Shown: positions 11,471 to 23,763 of the stretch, piece by piece
How positions within the stretch are numbered: the first letter of the stretch is position 1
Layout: every line of letters starts with the position of its first letter
NCBI RefSeq assembly: GCF_030272615.1
Contig: NC_081407.1
Span: 315,360,456 to 315,424,455 of the forward strand
Direction of reading: 5' to 3'
From: Cryptomeria japonica
Taxonomy: Eukaryota > Streptophyta > Pinopsida > Cupressales > Cupressaceae
DNA: 64,000 nucleotides
Notes under the pieces: model-generated
The model's input: only the letters and a program-made list of their open reading frames with translations
Told to the model about the DNA's origin: nothing
Databases searched by the model: none
Position numbers and translations under genes: made by a program

Positions 11471-13990
11471 TTAATGATAGATAAGACCAAATAATATTGT
11501 GGAAATGATCATTAAAAATAAAAAGGACACATAAACTAATAAAGAGATATAGAGATTTATTAGGTTTCCATTTCTATAAAAGAATTCCAGTATTTCTTTA
11601 TTTATTCATAGAAAATCAATGCATAAAATAGGTCTACAAAACATGAAATTATATATACATATGACTGCACTTTGTTCAAACAAAATAGAAAAACTCTAAT
11701 AAACTAATCAACTGAACTTAGTATTGGTTTTTCACTTTTAAGCAAAAATTTTGGTTCCTTGTCTTACCAAGAATTCTCCTTTTCATTCCTCCTTTTTCTT
11801 TACTTTTATCTTTCTCCTATTCGCTTTTCTACTCTTTTTCCAACACCAAAAATTTCACTCTTTCAAATCAACCAACTACCACTAATTCCAAGAAATATGA
11901 ACATTTTTTTGTGTACCTAAAGCGATCATGAGTGGCAAGAAAAAGTCTTTAAATTCTTCTACTTGATAGTCATTACACTATTGTATTAATAGAGTACCCT
12001 CCCTTATAGAATCTAAACATTCAAACATTATATTAATTTTCATTCATATCAAAATATTAAGACCATGTTTTCCAAAATACATGCCCGAATTGATGTGAGA
12101 GTTAATCTTTCCTTCTATCTATATGATTTGTATTATAAAATAAAATTTACATATAAATGAACAATAATAACCTTATCCAAGGAATAAAATAGTCTCTCCT
12201 TTACCTTAATGATCATATACACATGTTTTCTTTTGACAAAATATAGAAATATTTATGTCAAATTTTATTTTCATGGTGATAATCTCCTTGGATGGTAACT
12301 TACATAAGATAGAATATGTCAACGACTCCTTCATTAGTTATATTGACATTAGTATTTTAAAAATATTTTAATGAAATAAACTTAGTGTCCTAGATATATA
12401 TTAATGGAGTAATGTAATTCATGAATCATGTTTAATCTATAATGAATTGAACATATAAAGGCATTCAAAGAGTTTCTTTTTTCACTTTAATTAAAGATAG
12501 ATAATTTTGCATTTATCTTTTTTATTACCAAAAGGGGATACATTTTGTTGTATACTCATTTTAAAACAAAATAAATTCAACATGAGGTTACAAATGCTTG
12601 AAAAATTCACTATCCTTTAACAACAATAGTAGTAGGAGCCCCCGTGGGGGGCAATTCCATAAAATAATTTTAACTACAATAATGAAACCTTCCTTGGTAG
12701 CATGCCAATGAGAAGAAACTTTCACTCCACCCTAAGAATATGGCACCATCAATCCTTATGAGACTCTAGTCACCCTCCAAGCAAGGAGAACCAACATAAA
12801 TCCATTTCACTAAAGAGAAGATAAGCCCAAGCATAAGAAAAAAGTTATGACACCAAAGAACACTTGAAATCTTCAAGTTTTCTTATCTTTCTAAATAGAC
12901 CCTCAAAACAACGCAACACAATCATATTCACAAGATATTCTCCCAAAGAGATAAAAAAATAAATAAAACTTATAGAGAGATAAGAACAAGTTAGGAAATG
13001 AATGAAGGAATTATCTCTCTCTAATTAGATGTAGAGGTTAACCTCCTTCATCTCTTGTTTCTCCTCATAGCTCATCCAATCTATTGCAAGATCTTCCTTC
13101 CTATTTCCTCCCAGGTTCTCTTCCTTTTATCCCTTATAAAATGTAGAGTGAACTCTCCCAAGGTAAGAGTCCCCCAAATTCCTCCTCATTTGGAGGATAA
13201 GTAGGGATTTAAACTTGAATCCTTTGAATGGGGACGTGACACTTTTCACCTTCCCATGCCTTCCTCTCATCATACTCTCTCACAAGTTCTCACTCGTGTG
13301 TAATTTTTTTTCTCTTTTCATGTTCATAAATAAACCTTGTGGAGTGCAGTTGGAGGGTGACAAGTCACCTCTCCAAACCCCCAAATAGAAAGTTTGTCAT
13401 TCCTTAAAATAACAAATTTAGAAGGGTGACATATTGAACAAATTGTAAGATAAATACTTAAGACCCATAACCCATAGGTTTTCATCCTAAGGTTCCAAAA
13501 ACAATAAAATGCAAAAATAAGAGCATTGTAAACCCTTTAACTACCACACAAAGATCAAATTTAAAAAAATGATTAAAATATTGGACTAGCATTCTTAACA
13601 CAACACTAAAATATTAATATCTCATTTCCAATCAAATAAATGCACAATACAATAAGGTTAAACTTGACTCACAATAATAGACCACATTGGACTCTCCTCA
13701 TATGTAGAAGACCATATTTAAAAAATGAAGTATTTGATAAGGGTTTACTTGGTTCTCTCTTCTTCCCACTAGAATGTGTTCATATATATTTTCCAAATAA
13801 CTATTTGGGTTAAGAAATTTATCATAATAACCACTGTAGAGTCAAAAATATCACCCTCATCACCTTTAGTGGCAATTGCGACATGTGGCGCCTACCCCAC
13901 ACTACTTGGAGGATAGATCTGCCAACTTGTCCTTTTGTCCATCAAAGAAGTCCATGTTAGCTTCTGAGGAGGTGTTATCAATTCTACCAA
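11471..13990. other. long stretch with no recognised gene
   Basis: About 2.5 kb of AT-rich DNA without long open frames. A perfect short GC palindrome (GCCCCCGTGGGGGGC) lies near 12637. The part from about 12640 to 13450 is less AT-rich and reads like old transposon or pseudogene DNA, but I cannot assign it. Confidence 0.55.
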
Positions 13991-14006
13991 CCTGACAGGT
14001 TCGCAG

Positions 14007-14207
14007 ATGCAAACACAACGCGAAGATGTCGGTGCAGTGCGCTACTATCGTGCTAACCTACCAGCCAATAGGTGCTCATTAGGACATTATGAACTACACC
14101 AACAAGGAATTATAATGCCTCCCTACGTGACCACTGACATCCAGATTCATCCCTTAGCCTATATCTTGGATCTTGGGACATTTCTAAGGGATCCTTTGGC
14201 AGATTGA
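14007..14207 (+). CDS. unrecognised open stretch, 66 codons, probably a fragment
   Basis: A short ORF in a locally less AT-rich segment (about 13860-14254) just left of an LTR. Its composition (Arg, Tyr, His, Pro) is more protein-like than the surroundings, and it holds no motif I can name. It may be a remnant of an exon or of a transposon that the LTR at 14255 interrupted. I give no function. Confidence 0.2.
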   Translation: MQTQREDVGAVRYYRANLPANRCSLGHYELHQQGIIMPPYVTTDIQIHPLAYILDLGTFLRDPLAD

Positions 14208-14254
14208 GGACTTGCTCTTGGAGATTGAAGCTCTTCGATAGACTACCACCATTG

Positions 14255-15748
14255 TGTTGGCATTATGTGAACCGGTATGTGGACATAATGACATTGTATG
14301 TTGTCATTGATGTCAATATGTTGAAGAGGTATGAATCAACATATGTGAGAACCGGTATAACACGATGAACCGGCATATGGTTATGGGAACCGACACATGG
14401 AAGCGTTGTATGACTATTGGTTGATAGTCTCAACTTCAAGGTTTCTAGTTGAAGTGCTTCAAGCCTGTATGGCTCAATCGATGACATTGTGTGATGAGTT
14501 AGCATTGTAATGAAGAACAGATCATGTTGCCACATCAGCCTTGTGCGCATGAAGGATCTTGCATAAAGGAGATTATTCCTATCTACCTTGAGAATGTGTG
14601 AAGTCTATAAACGGTGATAACGTGTGATGGGTTATCAGCTGCCATGAAATTGGTGGAAAAAAAATGATGGAGAATGTCTTGAGATTGGATCAAGACTGTT
14701 GCATTCAATACAGTATGTGCAATGGTCAGGATTAAATCATTTGAATTCCTTAACCTAATAGGTCTAGGGTTTAGGGTTTATGCTACCGACTTGTCTGTTG
14801 TCCTATAAGGTCAATGTTGTGACTCTTTCAGAAGTTGTTGGCAAAAGTTGTGTGTGAGTATCCAAGAGAAGGGATACATGATTCTTGCCAGACCAGAGGA
14901 GAGAAGTAATACCTGTAGAGTGTAAGTGCAGAAGGTGAAGAGGAGCTTAAGTGGATCTACATTGGCATTGAGTACTATTACCAGATCATTGAAATACCTA
15001 TTGATCTCTAACCACCTCAATAGTTGGAAAATCCCCTAACAGGGTAGCCTTAACTAGCTTGTTGTAAATCCCTTAATAGGGTAACTCAAAGTTATTGAGA
15101 TCTAGAAAGCTAGAGAGCTCTGGAAATCCTTTAGCTATTGAGTTCTTGAAATCCTCTAACAAGGTAACCTATAACAAGGTTTAACCCTTAACCGGGTATT
15201 GTAGCCATCCCTTAACTGGGTGATCCCTAACAGGATTGGTTCCCAACAAAATCTATTGTATTTGTCTTTAATAGGACAAGGCTCTTAACAGAGTGGACTT
15301 CCAAAGAGTTCAACAACAAGCTTGTGGGTATTCATCCCCACCGTGGTTTTTCCTAGTTGGGTTTCCACATGAAAAATATGTGTGCCATGTGTGATGCTTT
15401 TATCTTGTGATGCCTTGTTATTACCTGTTAAGCATATGATGGTTCGGTGTTTTATGCCTGTCAATAAAACATGTTGAACTAGTTGTTGTGAAGATATGAT
15501 GATAGATTACTTGTTCATACATAAGGGTGAAATGGTAGTGTAGTTCTGAGTTGAGTGGAAAGCTAAGTGAGTAACCAATTTATGATTGTTTTAGTTGTTC
15601 TAGGTTTTACCAGTTGCATTGTGTTTCAAACCGGTGTCACTATTTGCCAGTCATTTGGAGTAATTGTTGTTGAACCAGTTTAGGACTGTATTTTGTCTGT
15701 ACCGATTCACCCCCCCCTCTCAGTACTGGTTTGGTACTATTTTCTCAT
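14255..15748 (+). repeat. probable solo copia LTR (about 1.5 kb)
   Basis: It starts TGTTGGCATTATGTGAACCG and has the full run of copia LTR marks seen elsewhere in the window: the CCTTAAC-GGGT motif array (about 15025-15300), the block CCCCACCGTGGTTTTTCC then GGGTTTCCAC (15340-15372), and the terminal GATTCACCCCCCCCTCTCAG (about 15704). No primer site or gag follows. A 5-base repeat CATTG flanks it at 14250-14254 and 15749-15753; this would end the LTR in AT rather than CA, so the right edge may be off by a few bases, with an alternative end at 15762. Confidence 0.75.
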
Positions 15749-15753
15749 CATTG

Positions 15754-16560
15754 AGTTATCACATTTTGCAACATTGTCAAGCTACCAAGTTCATCAAGCA
15801 CACTAACACTTGCCAAGCACCAGGGGAGTAATCTAACTCTATCTTGCATTTCCAACATCTCACTTATTTTCCAATTATCAAATAGCATGGCATTGTCTTT
15901 GTATTTTCTTTTACTCTCTTCTTTATCATCTTCCTTTCTCATGGCTTTTTGGGTTGTTCGTGGAGGTGGAAACACCAAAATGGGGTTTGACTTAGGCAGG
16001 CTCCAAAACACAACCCCCAACATTTTCTCTCTTGCATGTGTGTAGGCACAACTTCGTAGAGAGGAGATTATCTTGTGGGAGGATTAATAGCATGGACCAA
16101 TTGTGAGAATTTGCTCACCTTTTAGTATATTTCCCTTATTCTATTTTGTAATCTGTGTTTTTCGCATATTTCAATATTGTTTTGTTTCTTTGTAAATTCT
16201 GTCAACATGTCTAGATCTTTCTTCTTGGATTTTGCATTCCATCCATACAGGACGACAATGTGTCATGTTGATGTCCCTACTCCGCGCACTCATCCTATGG
16301 ATAGAGGCTCTATAGAGCTGTCTAGAGACATCTCTTGGGTGTTTTATGCTCCTTGCATGATTCTGTTATCCCCTAGCTTAATGTTGCACCTGTTTGAAGA
16401 TGTAATCGAAAGGACAATTTGTCCTTGAGGATTCATCATCCTTGAGGTGACAAATTACCTCCATTACATTTTGGTGAACCCAATGTGAAAGGGGGATTCG
16501 TGTGTGTTTCCTTTTTCTAGTATAGCTTATTTTCTTTATTTCATTTCCTTTTCTAGCTTA
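15754..16560. other. unassigned flank with a primer-site-like motif
   Basis: No domain is recognised. A 91-codon minus-strand frame (16023-15748) and an 83-codon plus-strand frame (16177-16428) have no family match I know. At 16471-16489 there is a 19-base motif (TTGGTGAACCCAATGTGAA) identical to the bases right after the 5' LTR of the Tat element at 25685-25703. The part ending near 16469 in ATTACA may therefore be the end of a truncated LTR of a related gypsy family. Confidence 0.45.
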
Positions 16561-16584
16561 GATTTCTTGGGTGCAATTCATATA

Positions 16585-18040
16585 TGCTGCAACATATTCA
16601 TCTTCTGTAGTTTATTGTGATATACAACTTTGTTTCTTGCTACTCCAAGATACTAGCCTTCCTCTAAGAAAGAAAGCTCCTCTGATTGTACTCTTCCTAT
16701 CATCAACATTTTCTGCCCAGTCCGCATCTGTATAGAATTTTAAATCAAAGTTACCTACATATGGATACCAAAATCCATAGTCAATTGTGCCTTTCAAATA
16801 TCTAAAAATTCTTTTAGTTTCTATCATGTGTGTCTCCTTTGGGCTTTTCTAAAATATGGCAACTAATCCTACTACATGAGAAATGTCTAGTCTGATGTGG
16901 ACAACGTAATGTAGTTTACCTATCATTGACCTATGCTCTTTTTCATCCACTAATGCAGAATCATCCTCCTTAGACAGTTTACAGCCTGTAACCATTGGTG
17001 TTCCAACTGGTTTACAGTCTCCCAATCCAAATGTCTTCAATACCTCTTTCACATATTTGGATTGTGTGATAAAATACCATCCTTCATCTATTGGATTTGC
17101 AAACCTATGAAGATTTTTATTTCACCTACCAGTGACATCTCAAACTTATTTTTCATCTCATTAGCAAAACCATGGCACATGTCATCATTTCCTCCAAAAA
17201 TGATATCATCCACAAATACTTCACATAGCAGTATCTTATCTCCTTATGACTTGAGATATATGTTGCCTTCTTCATTGGTTCTATGAAAACCTATCTTCAC
17301 CAAGTCTGAGTGCAATCTTTCATACCATGCTCTTGGTGCTTGCTTTAGTCCCTATAATTCTTTATGTAATTTTCACACCGTATCTTTTTCTAAAGTTAAA
17401 GCATAACCATATGGTTGTTCAATGTAGACTTCCTCTTCCAATATTCAATTTAGGAATGTTGACTTGACATCCATCTAATATACTTTGAATCCTCTGTATT
17501 CTAAAAATGCAAGTAGATTCCTAACTTCTTCCAACCTTGCAACTGGTGCAAATGTCTCACCATAGTCTTCACCTTCTTCGTGTACATATCCTTTGCATAC
17601 CAGGCTGGCTTTATTTTTGACCACTAATCCATCTTCATCAGTTTATTCCTGAATACCCATTTTGTACCTATTACATTTTTGTTCTCCAGTCTAGGTACTA
17701 GTGTCTAGGTATTGTTCTTCTCAATCTAATCAAGTTCTTCCATAGATTTGATCCAGTGATCATCTCCAAAAGCTTCCTTTGTTGTTCTAGGCTCAATTAT
17801 GGAGATCATATAAGAATTCTCTCTTATTCTTCTTCTGGTTAACACACTAGAATCTTTATCTCCAATAATCTGATCAATATTATGATTAAGTCTAACATAC
17901 CTTAGAATAACATGATCATGATCATCGGGTTCTTCTTCTTCTTCACTTTCTTCATCTTTTGTAGAATCTACCTGTTCCGGTTGAACTAGTGCTGCAGTAT
18001 TCATTTCACCAACTTTTGGCTTCACCGGTTTTGGTTCCAA
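16585..18040 (-). pseudogene. copia-2 RT and RNase H (decayed)
   Basis: The linker before RT (18040-17726) is acidic, with a run of Glu, then YVRLNHNIDQIIGD as in other copia pols. RT motifs are present in several frames: DKNVIGTKW-like near 17660-17690, [10 protein letters not shown] near 17320-17345, and VFVDDIIFGG near 17195-17225. RNase H (16827-16612) has YLKGTIDYGFWYP, TDADWAENVDDRKST and SWSSKKQSCIS. There are many stops and at least two frame changes. The C-terminal third of RNase H is missing. Confidence 0.9.
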
Positions 18041-18127
18041 AATCAGAATGTAAGGTTCATCTTCCTCCTACTCCTTACTGATTCTCCTGAATCTTCAAGA
18101 AACTTATTTACTTGGACATTATCACTT

Positions 18128-18960
18128 TCAATGATCTTCTTTGTCCGATTGTGTAACATTTGTAGGCTTTTCTCTTGGTGGAGTAACCAAGAAATATGCC
18201 TTCATCACTCTTAGCATCAAACTTACCAACATAGTCACTTCTTTTGATAAAACATCTACTACCAAAAATCTTAAAGTAGCTGACATCAGGTGATCTACCA
18301 TACTAGTATTCATAAGGACTTTTATCCTTACCTCTTTTAACTAGCATCCAGTTCATTGTGTAGACAGCTGTGTTGATATCTTCTCTCCAGAATTTCTTAG
18401 CTACACCTCCTTGTATTAGCATAGTCCTAGCAGCTTCAACAACTGACCGATTGTTCCTGTCCTCAATACCATTCTGTTGTGGTTTCCTCAGTGCATAAAG
18501 ATGCCTCTTAATTCCATTGTCTTCACAGTATCTAGTGAATTCCTCTAAAGTAAATTCACCACCTTGATTAGTCCTTAAGAACTTTATCTTCTTACCACTT
18601 TCTTTTTCAACTAAGGCTTTGAATGCCTTAAACTTTCTAAAGGCTTCTGCTTTGTCCTTCAATAATGTGATCATCATCATTCTTGAGCAATCATCAACAA
18701 AAATCATGAAATACCGATCACCTTGAATACTCCTAGTCCTTATTGGACCACAAAGGTCGGTATGAACCAAATCTAGCAAATGTTCTACTGAAAAAGATTT
18801 GCTCTTGAAAGTTGAGGATGTCATCTTCCCTAACTGACATTCCTTACATAGAGCATTCACCGGTTTGTCCAACTGAGGCAAACCTCTTACTGATTTGGAC
18901 TTACTAAATTTTACAATGTTATCAAAATTTACATGACAGAATCTTTGATGCCAAAGCCAA
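18128..18960 (-). pseudogene. copia-2 integrase, catalytic residues lost
   Basis: The core (18881-18303) opens with a CKECQLGKMT segment of the zinc-binding part, then VDDCSRM with the first Asp. The second catalytic Asp is changed: the usual SDRGGEF reads TNQGGEF. The third acidic position is also altered, with NGIEDRNNRS where most copies have NGVVERKNR. The C-terminal part continues in another frame at 18313-18128. This copy could not integrate by itself. Confidence 0.88.
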
Positions 18961-19159
18961 CTATCTTCTACTTTTTCAATTAAACAACTCCTGACTTTAG
19001 AACTTAAATGTTCAACACGTTACCTTTTTTTTGCTTGCCAGTTGCAATCAGTTCACCTTTGCTTCCATAAATTTTGTACATCCCATTCTTGAATTCCTGT
19101 GGATAACCTCTATCATTGAGTTGAGCAGCACTCAAAAGACTGTGTTTCAATCCTTCAAC

Positions 19160-19936
19160 CTAGTAGACATCATTTGCACTACTTTTACCATTCAAAGAGA
19201 TGGTTCCCTTTCCTTTTACCATGCAGGGTGAGTCATTCCAAAATCTCACGATATCTCCATCAAAGTCTCTTAAATTAAGAAACTTACTTCGGTCACCAGT
19301 CATGTGGTGTAAACAACCACTGTCTATAATACAATCATAAAAACTATCCATGTGAGAGACTAATGCTTTCTGATATTATGTATTTTCTTTAATGGCGACA
19401 AAGACAATGTCCTCATTGGCATCTTCTTCAGATTCATCATCTGTAATTCCTCCATCTACTGCAATGAGACAATCTCTTTTACCTTTTCCTTTATACTTCT
19501 TCAACTTCTCACATTTCTACTCATTATCTCCATTTGGATAGTTAGGAGCAATATGTCCAATCCGGTTACATGCAAAACACTTCAAAGGTGATTTACCTAT
19601 GTATGTACCGATACCTCTAGGTAACCACTTGTCCAACAATGCTTCAAGCTCAATCAAACTGTCTTCATCATCAACCTCTCTACTGGATCTAGACTCATGA
19701 CTATAACTAGCTTCTTTGTTTTTCCTTCCTGGTGGATTTGAAACTGAAGCTCTGAATACAGACTCCAATCTCTAAAAACTTTCATCAAACCCATTTAATT
19801 CAAATGCAGTTAATTTACCAATGATGGAGTCAATAGTTACCTTTGATTTATCAATAGACTTGAGTTCCTGAATGGCTGCAACTCGGATAGCATAGAACGA
19901 TAGAAGGGTTCTCAACACCTTGCTAACCATTGTGGT
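19160..19936 (-). pseudogene. copia-2 gag C-terminus and protease
   Basis: The end of the capsid is readable up to the breakpoint (TTMVSKVLRTLL near 19900-19935, then IDSIIGKLTAFEL). The zinc knuckle at about 19545-19590 is CFACNRIGHIAPNY, with its last Cys replaced by Tyr. The protease at 19351-19160 has an intact IIDSGCLHHMTGD. The first two thirds of gag are absent beyond 19943, where the gypsy element begins. Confidence 0.88.
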
Positions 19937-19943
19937 ATCCTAG

Positions 19944-20676
19944 TGCAGGACCACCTAAGGGGCCTATAAGATATAACATGCCTATAAGGAATGGATGGAT
20001 GTAATGAGGGTCATTTGAGACCTAAAACAATGTAATAAGGCATGTAAAACTAATATTTATCATGGTTGAGTAAAGTTTAGTCAAGTTGTCTAGCTGTGTC
20101 AAAATTGTCAATGTTGTCAAATGAGAAAATTTAAGTAATAAATGTTAAGAAGGCATGGTAAGTGTCAAAATGGGGTCCATATTATGTTTTAAGAGTGTTA
20201 AAATCATTAGATTGAGTTTCTTGATGATACAAGGACAAAATGTCAAGTATTGTCAATTTCACACATTCAAATGGTGGATTCCAATTACTAGTTGGTTCTT
20301 AGGTAGTTATGGGAGATGTTTTCAGTTTAGGGGGTCAAAATAAATTTAAAAACTCCTTCCCATGTGTGGAGAGGTTTCTGGGGTTTATTTTGAGGATTGT
20401 TCTTTGTAATACCAAATTGCTGCAATAAAATTCAACATTTTCCCTACATTCATGAGTGAAATCTAAAACATATTATTGTTTTATCTCTTCATTTTGATCT
20501 GCACTCTTTCAAAGGTGTTTGGTATATGTTCTGAGAATTATTTTAATTGATTTGAAAGGTTTAATCAATTCATTTGGTGCATATATAGTTGACTATCCCA
20601 AAACTAGTGTTGTAGGTGCTTGTTTGTGTTGATTTGGGAGTCAAAATGAAGTTTAAGGGATCATTCCTCTTTATGT
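19944..20676 (+). repeat. 5' LTR of gag-protease gypsy element
   Basis: It begins TGCAGGACCACCTAAGGGG and aligns along its length with 23024-23763. The shared part ends at CCTCTTTATGT. It does not end in the expected CA, and a possible primer site (TTGGTGAGCC, 20714-20723) lies about 40 bases further on, so the true 3' edge could be near 20712. Confidence 0.8.
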
Positions 20677-20910
20677 TAGCAAACCTTTGAAGTTGAGGCC
20701 TAATTTTGATTACCTTGGTGAGCCTAGAAAAGGAAGAAGGTTAGAAAACCTTGTTGGTAAGAAGCCATAGTTGATTGAATCCATTTGGTTTTGATTATTG
20801 CTTGGTGGAATAGATACCTCTGCATAATAGTGTTATCAGAGACATTAGTAGGTTCTTGTGAGAAGTAAGGAAGAGAGAGAAGTTGTGTAATGAGTTGGGG
20901 TATAGACAAG

Positions 20911-21980
20911 ATGCCTCCAAAACAACAAATAACAAGGGAGAACCAAGAGTTGAAAGAGACCTTGGAAATGGAAAGAAGAGAAAGGAGAGAGCATAAAGAA
21001 GCATGGGATATAGAGATGATAAAAATGAGAAGGTATAATGCAGCATTGTAGGCAAGGTTGGAAGCTTTGGAGAGAGGATCTAGAAGAGAACCACAAAGAG
21101 AGAATGAGGAAGAAGATGTTGAAGCAATTGATGGAGTAGATGAGAATCGGAATGAAGGAAATGGAAAAGGGGAACTAGACCCTGAAGAGAGAAGTATGGT
21201 GAGGTTATTGAAGGTAGTACAAGGAGGTGGAAGTAAGATAACCATTTATTTCCTATCTATCATGGAAAGATGGATAGTGAAGAGGTATTGGGGTGAATTG
21301 ATGCCCTAGAAAACTACTTTGAGTATGAAGACATGAATGAGGACAAGAAGGTAAAGTTTGCCAAGACGAAGTTAAGAGGAACTTCTCTAAAATGGTGGAG
21401 TAGTGTGCAAACAAAGAGAGTGGAAAGAGGGATGACTAAGATCTTAACATGGAGTAGGATGAAGGGCATGATGAAGGATCAATTCCTTCCAACTGATTAT
21501 ACTATTCAGACTAAGAGGCTGAGACAAAATCTAAAACAAAAAGATATGGATGTAATGACATATACAAAACAATTTAATAAGTTGAACATTAGAGTGGGAT
21601 TGGAAGATGAGGATGAGAAGGTTGCAAGATACCTTAATGGTCTAATGTATAATTTACATGATGAGATAGGGTCGAGTGTGACAAAGACACTTGGAGAGTG
21701 TTTCCAATTGGCTATAAGGGTTGAAGAAAAGGCAAAAAGGAAGTAATAGAGACAAGCAGGAAGTGGTAGAGCTAATGTAAACAGAGGTAGGGGCAGCAGA
21801 CCTAACAATTATGGGAAAGGACAAAATGGCAATGATAAAGGTAAGGAGTCTACATCTGATCAAAGAGGAGGATATAGAGGTGGAGGCAGATTTGGGGTAG
21901 ATAGAGAATCAGGGGTGTTTATAGGTAGGTGTTTTACATGTAATGAGGTTGGACACCCTTCTTTCAAGTGTCCAAAGATG
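20911..21980 (+). pseudogene. gypsy gag (capsid plus zinc knuckle), broken
   Basis: The start is the ATG at 20911 (MPPKQQITRENQEL); this part is charged and coiled-coil-like (ERRERREHKEAWD). A nonsense codon follows at 21046, then a frame change at about 21240. The capsid core (about 21260-21746) has the retrotransposon gag pattern: YFEYEDMNEDKKVKFAKTKL, LKWWSSV, DQFLPTDYTIQTKRLRQ, then FNKLNIRVGLEDEDEKVARY. A Gly/Arg-rich stretch leads to a CCHC zinc knuckle at about 21930-21975 (CFTCNEVGHPSFKC), intact, then a stop. Very similar in plan to gypsy-2 gag. Confidence 0.88.
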
Positions 21981-22089
21981 GAGTAGTAGAACAAGAATAA
22001 TGAGAGAATAGTACATTTAGCACAAGAAGAGGAAGACGGTGGAAAGACCCAGGATGTATACCTTGAGGTAGGAGACACATTGATGATTT

Positions 22090-22505
22090 AGAGAGCACCA
22101 TTGGAATCTCAATACATGCCAAGGGTTTCAATTTTCAGAACTCATTATAAAATAAAAGGTAAGGTGCGTAGAATGATTATAGATTCAGGGTCTAATGATA
22201 ATTTGGTGTCATATGAAATGGTTAATAAATTGCATTTCGAGAAATTACCTCATAGTAGACCTTATAGGGAAACATGGGTAAGCAATGAAAAAAGCCTTTT
22301 GGTTCAAGAACAAGCCTATGTTAAATTCTCTATTGGGGATTACCATGATAGGGTCTTGTGTGACATAGTTCCCATGACTTGTCATATCCTTTTGGGGAGG
22401 CTTTGGCAGTACTTAAGGAGAACTTTACATGATGGGTTTTACAATACTTATGTTGCTCATAAAGATTGTAGAAGATTTACCCTAATTCCTTTGCAAGATG
22501 ATTAA
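22090..22505 (+). CDS. gypsy aspartic protease domain
   Basis: An open stretch of 134 codons from the ATG at 22101. The active-site block is MIIDSGSNDNLVS (about 22170-22205), followed by a flap-like region and the C-terminal ILLGRLWQYLR block (about 22388-22420), where most relatives have LLGRPWQ. All expected protease motifs are present. It ends at a stop at 22503, after IPLQDD. In normal gypsy elements an RT would follow. Confidence 0.85.
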
Positions 22506-23023
22506 TCATTTGGGTCAAATATCATATGTTTTGGTGGAAAAGAGTGTGTGAATTTGCAGGGCATAGATTTGAAGTGTGAGCAGGTTATAGAGTAGCAACA
22601 AGTTGGTTTAGATGCCTACTCAAGGGTGCAAGCAGACCTACCGTATAAGGTGGTGCAACATAGTGTGAAGGTGGGGACAACTGAATGTCCTATTGAAGTA
22701 AATCCTAAGGATAGGGGTAGTTCTTCAAAGGTGAATGAGTTGGGGGGTTAGCTAGCCCTCAAAAAAACAAAAGCAATGGTGCAGCAGTAGTCCAAATTAG
22801 ACTATCCAAAATAGGGAATTATACACATGTTTTTGAATTCTAATGCTTGTCATGAGTTTAGTGTAGGAACTGGGTGGAAAGCTGATTCATTTGATGAGTT
22901 TTTATTGCAAAATATTCCCCATGAGGAGATAAGTTGTAGAAGACCATCTAGAAGGATGTATGGCATGAGGACAAGACCCCTCTTCTCTTGGGACAAGAGA
23001 CTTTTCATTGGGGGGGAGTATGG
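22506..23023 (+). other. tail of gag-protease element, no RT or integrase
   Basis: About 520 bases with scattered open frames, the longest from about 22827. They contain no RT, RNase H or integrase motif. The last part encodes an Arg/Trp-containing peptide running up to the LTR. It ends in a G-rich tract that is the probable polypurine tract. Confidence 0.6.
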
Positions 23024-23763
23024 TGCAGGAGCACCTAAGGGGACTATAGGGTCTAGCATGTCTATAAGGCATGGATGTATGTAATGTGGGTCATTTGAGA
23101 CCTAAACTAATGTAATAAGGCAAGTAAAGCCAATATTTGTCATGGTTGAGTCAAGTTGAGTCAAGTTGTCTAGTTGTGTCAAAATTGTGTCAATGTTGTC
23201 AAATGAGCCAATTTATGTAATAAATGTTAAGAAGGCATGGTAAATGTCAAAATTGGGTCCATATTATGTTTTAAGAGTGTTAAAATCATTAGATTGATTT
23301 TCTTGATGATATAAGGATAAAATGTCAAGTATTGTTGATTTCACACATTCAAATGGTGGATTCCAATGGTTAGTTGGTTCTTAGGTAGTTATGGGAGTTA
23401 CTTTTGGTTTGGGGGGTCAAAATACATTTAAAAACCTCCTTCCTTCCTATGTGTGGATATGTTTCTAGGGTTTATTTTGAAGATTGTTCTTTGTAATATC
23501 AAATTGCTGCAATACAATTCAACATTTTCCCTACATTCATGAGTGAAATCTGAAACATATTATTATTTTATCTCTTCATTTTGATCTACAATATTTGAAA
23601 GGTGTTTGGTATATTTTTTGATAATTATTTGAAGTGACTTGGAAGGTTTAATCAATTCACTTTGTGCATATATAGTTGATTTTCCCAAAACTAGTGATGT
23701 AAGTGCTTGTTTGTGTTGATTTGGGAGTCAAAATGAAGTTTTAGGGACCATTCCTCTTTATGT
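23024..23763 (+). repeat. 3' LTR of gag-protease gypsy element
   Basis: Matches the 5' LTR with scattered substitutions and small indels (for example extra bases near 23437-23445). It starts TGCAGGAGCACCTAAGGGG right after the purine tract. Confidence 0.85.

Larger units (their letters stand above)
16560..19943 (-). mobile_element. Ty1/copia fragment copia-2 (no LTRs left)
   Basis: The minus strand runs gag (cut at the right edge), protease, integrase, RT and RNase H (cut at the left edge). The right edge abuts the gypsy element that starts at 19944; the left edge falls inside the RNase H at about 16560. No LTR or primer site survives. The protein sequence is close to copia-4 and copia-1 in its motifs but clearly a separate copy. 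Confidence 0.92.
19944..23763 (+). mobile_element. Ty3/gypsy element with gag and protease only (non-autonomous)
   Basis: Two similar direct repeats of about 735 bp (19944-20676 and 23024-23763) enclose 2.35 kb. The inside holds a gag with zinc knuckle, an aspartic protease and a short tail, but no RT, RNase H or integrase, and the protease-to-LTR distance (about 520 bases) leaves no room for them. A purine-rich tract (TTGGGGGGGAGTATGG) precedes the 3' LTR. This is the build of a non-autonomous element that would need enzymes from a relative; an internal deletion of one autonomous copy would look the same. Confidence 0.85.

Noticed and set aside
12637-12651. GC palindrome GCCCCCGTGGGGGGC as a terminator or protein site
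   Set aside because: It is isolated, with no gene nearby, and no second copy was seen.
15748-16428. Small ORFs as host exons
   Set aside because: No recognised domain or convincing splice structure; the nearby primer-site motif suggests LTR-element DNA.
20724-21245. Minus-strand 173-codon frame, Ser/Phe-rich
   Set aside because: It is opposite the gypsy gag; its hydrophobic Ser/Leu composition comes from reading the purine-rich gag strand backwards.
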